A stretch of DNA of 64,000 nucleotides from DATFFO01 sp963772815. Lineage in GTDB: Bacteria; Actinomycetota; Acidimicrobiia; Spongiisociales; ZC4RG35. Where the stretch lies: NCBI GenBank assembly GCA_963772815.1, contig CAVYYV010000004.1, forward strand, positions 434,001 through 498,000, written 5' to 3'. The position numbers and the translations under genes are program-made. This document shows, piece after piece, positions 62,292 to 64,000 of this stretch. Each line of letters starts with the position of its first letter. The stretch's first letter is position 1. The notes below the pieces were generated by a model, which made no database searches, was not told where the DNA came from, and saw only the letters and a program-made list of their open reading frames with translations.

Positions 62292-64000
62292 TCTCCGTGC
62301 CGGCCAGGCCAGCCCCTTGTGGGTTGCCACGAAACCGGCCCGCACCAGGTGATGGGCCATGGGGTGAGAAGAAGGCGAGAGCCCGTCGATCTGATCGACT
62401 GCGAACCGGTCGGCACCGCCGGCCAGCCCGGCGAGCGCTCGGGCCACAGCACCCGCATCCTCCTGCGCGGGCGGGAACAGGCTGATCCGGCGACCCCTGC
62501 GTTCGATGAACGCCGCCAGCTCGCCACCGACGAGGATCACGTGCGTGCCGGCATGCCGCCCCACCCTGCCTTCCGAGCCCGGCCACGACAAAGATGCTCC
62601 GTATGGATTGGCGGGATCCGTGGCCGCCATCGTGATCCAGCTGGCGTCGTCCCCGGCTCTCAGGCGGTCCACGGCGCCGGGAAGCGCGAACTGAGCACCT
62701 CCCAGGCCTTCGACGAAATACCCACGCCGGGCCGTGCCCGTCTCCTCCATCCGACCGAAGACGGGGTAGAGGGCGCTGAAGCCGCCCGGAAGCCCCTCGG
62801 AGGCGACCGTGGACGCGGTGACGAGGCCATGGCGATCGAGCAGTTGCCTTGCCCAGGCCGTCGCCCGGGAAGTGTCGTAGGCGCCCGGCTCTACCACCCG
62901 TGACCAGCGGCCCGACGTATGGGAGGGGAATGACACCCGGGACGCCCCGGCCCGCCGGCGCCGGCCCCGGATGAAGGCCCGCAGCGGAGCGAGGGTGTCG
63001 TTGGTCACGAGGCCGGCCCAGACCAGGTCCCAGAGTGCCTCCGAAACCGATTCGGGATCACCGCCTCCGGAGACGTTGTAGATCTCGGCGAAGAAGCTGG
63101 CCCCGCGGTCGGCGAGGTGCTCCAGGATCCGCTCATGAGTCGGTGAACCCGACCGGGCTTCATCGGCCGGGCGCTGAAGGAGATCGAAATCCGACCGTAG
63201 GTAGAGGGCGAGCTTCCCGTCCCGTGGCCCCAGTGGCTGCCTCCCCGTCCACATCACCTCGCCTTCGGCCATCAAGCGGTCCAGGATCGGCTCGGGATCT
63301 TCGACTCGGCGGGCGAGGACGTCCCTCAGGTCTGAGGCCGGGATCTCGACGCCCTGCAGCTGGCGGACGACCTCCACCATCGCGGAGCGACCTCTCCGTT
63401 GGGCTCCCACACCTTGCCAACCAGCCAGAAAACGGGCGAGGCTCGAAGGCGGCTCCGGCTCGATCTCTCCCCTGAGTGCCGCCAGCGACCCCCGCTTCAC
63501 CCTTCTCAGAACCTCTGAATCCATCCATTCGGCTTCGACCCCTCCAGAACGGAAACGCCCCCTGGTCAACCGTCCAGCCGTGAGCAGCCTCCGCAGAGTG
63601 ACCTGCACAGCGTCCACTCCGATGTTCAGTTCCCGGGCAGCACTCTGGGCGGAGAACGGGCCGCGAGTGCGTGCGAAGCGCCCCACCACGTCACCCAGAG
63701 GGTCTTCGACCGGGTCGAGGAGGGCCTGTGGAACGCCGGGTGGAGTTGGGATTCCGAGAGCGTCTCTGAGCCGGCCCGCGTCCTCGATCGCCGCAAGCCT
63801 CGTTGCCGCACCGTACTGGATCTCGATCACTCTCCGGGCCTCTTTGAGCTCGGCGATGGCCTGCCCGAGGTCGACCCCATCGCTGCGCGCGTGCAAATCC
63901 TCGATGGTGAGCGGGCCCAGGTCCCGGAGCAGGTCGGCGAGTGCATCCTTGTTCCGGGCCATCCGGCGCTGAGTGAGGTGCTGGAGATCAGCCTCCACCT
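62289..64000 (-). CDS. lhr: Lhr-type DNA helicase, C-terminal part (5' end beyond window)
   Basis: About 570 C-terminal residues of the large helicase-related protein Lhr. Visible are winged-helix segments (SAQSAARELNIGVDAVQVTLRRLL), a beta-barrel-like part and the family end block (GYFVEGLGGAQFALPGAVDRLR, AATDPANPYGASL, GRHAGTHVILVGGELAAFIERRG). The ATPase motor domains lie outside the window. Lhr acts in DNA repair, and some members carry nuclease or uracil-glycosylase activity in added domains. Confidence 0.88.
   Translation of the reverse strand, partial: VEADLQHLTQRRMARNKDALADLLRDLGPLTIEDLHARSDGVDLGQAIAELKEARRVIEIQYGAATRLAAIEDAGRLRDALGIPTPPGVPQALLDPVEDPLGDVVGRFARTRGPFSAQSAARELNIGVDAVQVTLRRLLTAGRLTRGRFRSGGVEAEWMDSEVLRRVKRGSLAALRGEIEPEPPSSLARFLAGWQGVGAQRRGRSAMVEVVRQLQGVEIPASDLRDVLARRVEDPEPILDRLMAEGEVMWTGRQPLGPRDGKLALYLRSDFDLLQRPADEARSGSPTHERILEHLADRGASFFAEIYNVSGGGDPESVSEALWDLVWAGLVTNDTLAPLRAFIRGRRRRAGASRVSFPSHTSGRWSRVVEPGAYDTSRATAWARQLLDRHGLVTASTVASEGLPGGFSALYPVFGRMEETGTARRGYFVEGLGGAQFALPGAVDRLRAGDDASWITMAATDPANPYGASLSWPGSEGRVGRHAGTHVILVGGELAAFIERRGRRISLFPPAQEDAGAVARALAGLAGGADRFAVDQIDGLSPSSHPMAHHLVRAGFVATHKGLAWPARR

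Noticed and set aside
1..64000. tRNA, rRNA, CRISPR arrays, prophage or replication origin
   Set aside because: All gaps were read by eye. None showed a tRNA cloverleaf with CCA-type end, rRNA signature, regular spacer-repeat array, phage structural genes or DnaA-box cluster. The icmF skew flip is confined to one gene and is not a replication switch point.

Overview
The window is high-GC DNA from an actinobacterium (Actinomycetota). A member of class Acidimicrobiia or a near relative is my best guess. The supports are the rseP-ispG-proS and rimP-nusA-infB gene order, an actinobacterial-type LexA box, the ImuA'/ImuB/DnaE2 mutasome, IcmF, DUF4032 and SatD families, and many genes that start 6-10 bases after a TANNNT-type -10 box (leaderless promoters). 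I saw no rRNA, tRNA or CRISPR array.

Layout. 1-7.4 kb: RseP (cut by the window start), IspG, a large adenylate-cyclase/ATPase/TPR protein and ProS. 7.4-9.4 kb: divergent fdhD and serC. 9.4-19.8 kb: a compact translation/RNA cluster (rimP, nusA, infB, DUF503, rbfA, nrnA-like, truB, ribF, rpsO, pnp) with start-stop overlaps and leader hairpins. 19.8-24.8 kb: a disturbed accessory stretch with structured non-coding DNA, an IS256-type transposase remnant, a LuxR/ATPase regulator, a DUF4242 protein, a secreted protein and a fragment of a molybdopterin reductase. 24.8-33.2 kb: ettA, a membrane protein, an Fpg/Nei glycosylase, a broken small lipoprotein, SOS-controlled imuA'-imuB, plsC, an SGNH hydrolase and a MarR regulator. 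33.2-43.1 kb: fused isobutyryl-CoA mutase icmF with DUF2277, an LCP ligase, a lipoprotein, valS, a satD operon and ychF. 43.2-49.6 kb: a stress protein, a large secreted subtilisin with S-layer-like repeats, an MBL hydrolase, dodecin and lgt. 49.7-58.1 kb: SOS-controlled dnaE2, a transglycosylase-like protein, an AroQ/hydrolase fusion, a lipoprotein and an ABC exporter. 58.2-59.9 kb: an IS110-family element with a candidate bridge RNA. 60-64 kb: a Usp-like protein, a flavin reductase, a DUF4032 protein and the C-terminal part of Lhr helicase.

How genes work together. ImuA', ImuB and DnaE2 form the SOS mutasome. They lie at two loci 20 kb apart, each behind its own LexA palindrome. The rimP-pnp stretch covers ribosome maturation, translation initiation and RNA turnover. 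SatD and its membrane partner overlap by four bases behind a promoter carrying three TGCAAGT repeats spaced exactly 29 bp.

Caution. At least five genes (pnp, small lipoprotein, imuB, plsC, MBL hydrolase) and the IS256 remnant carry a single-base frameshift. In each, the expected protein continues in another frame. Sequencing or assembly error must be excluded before these are called mutations or programmed shifts.
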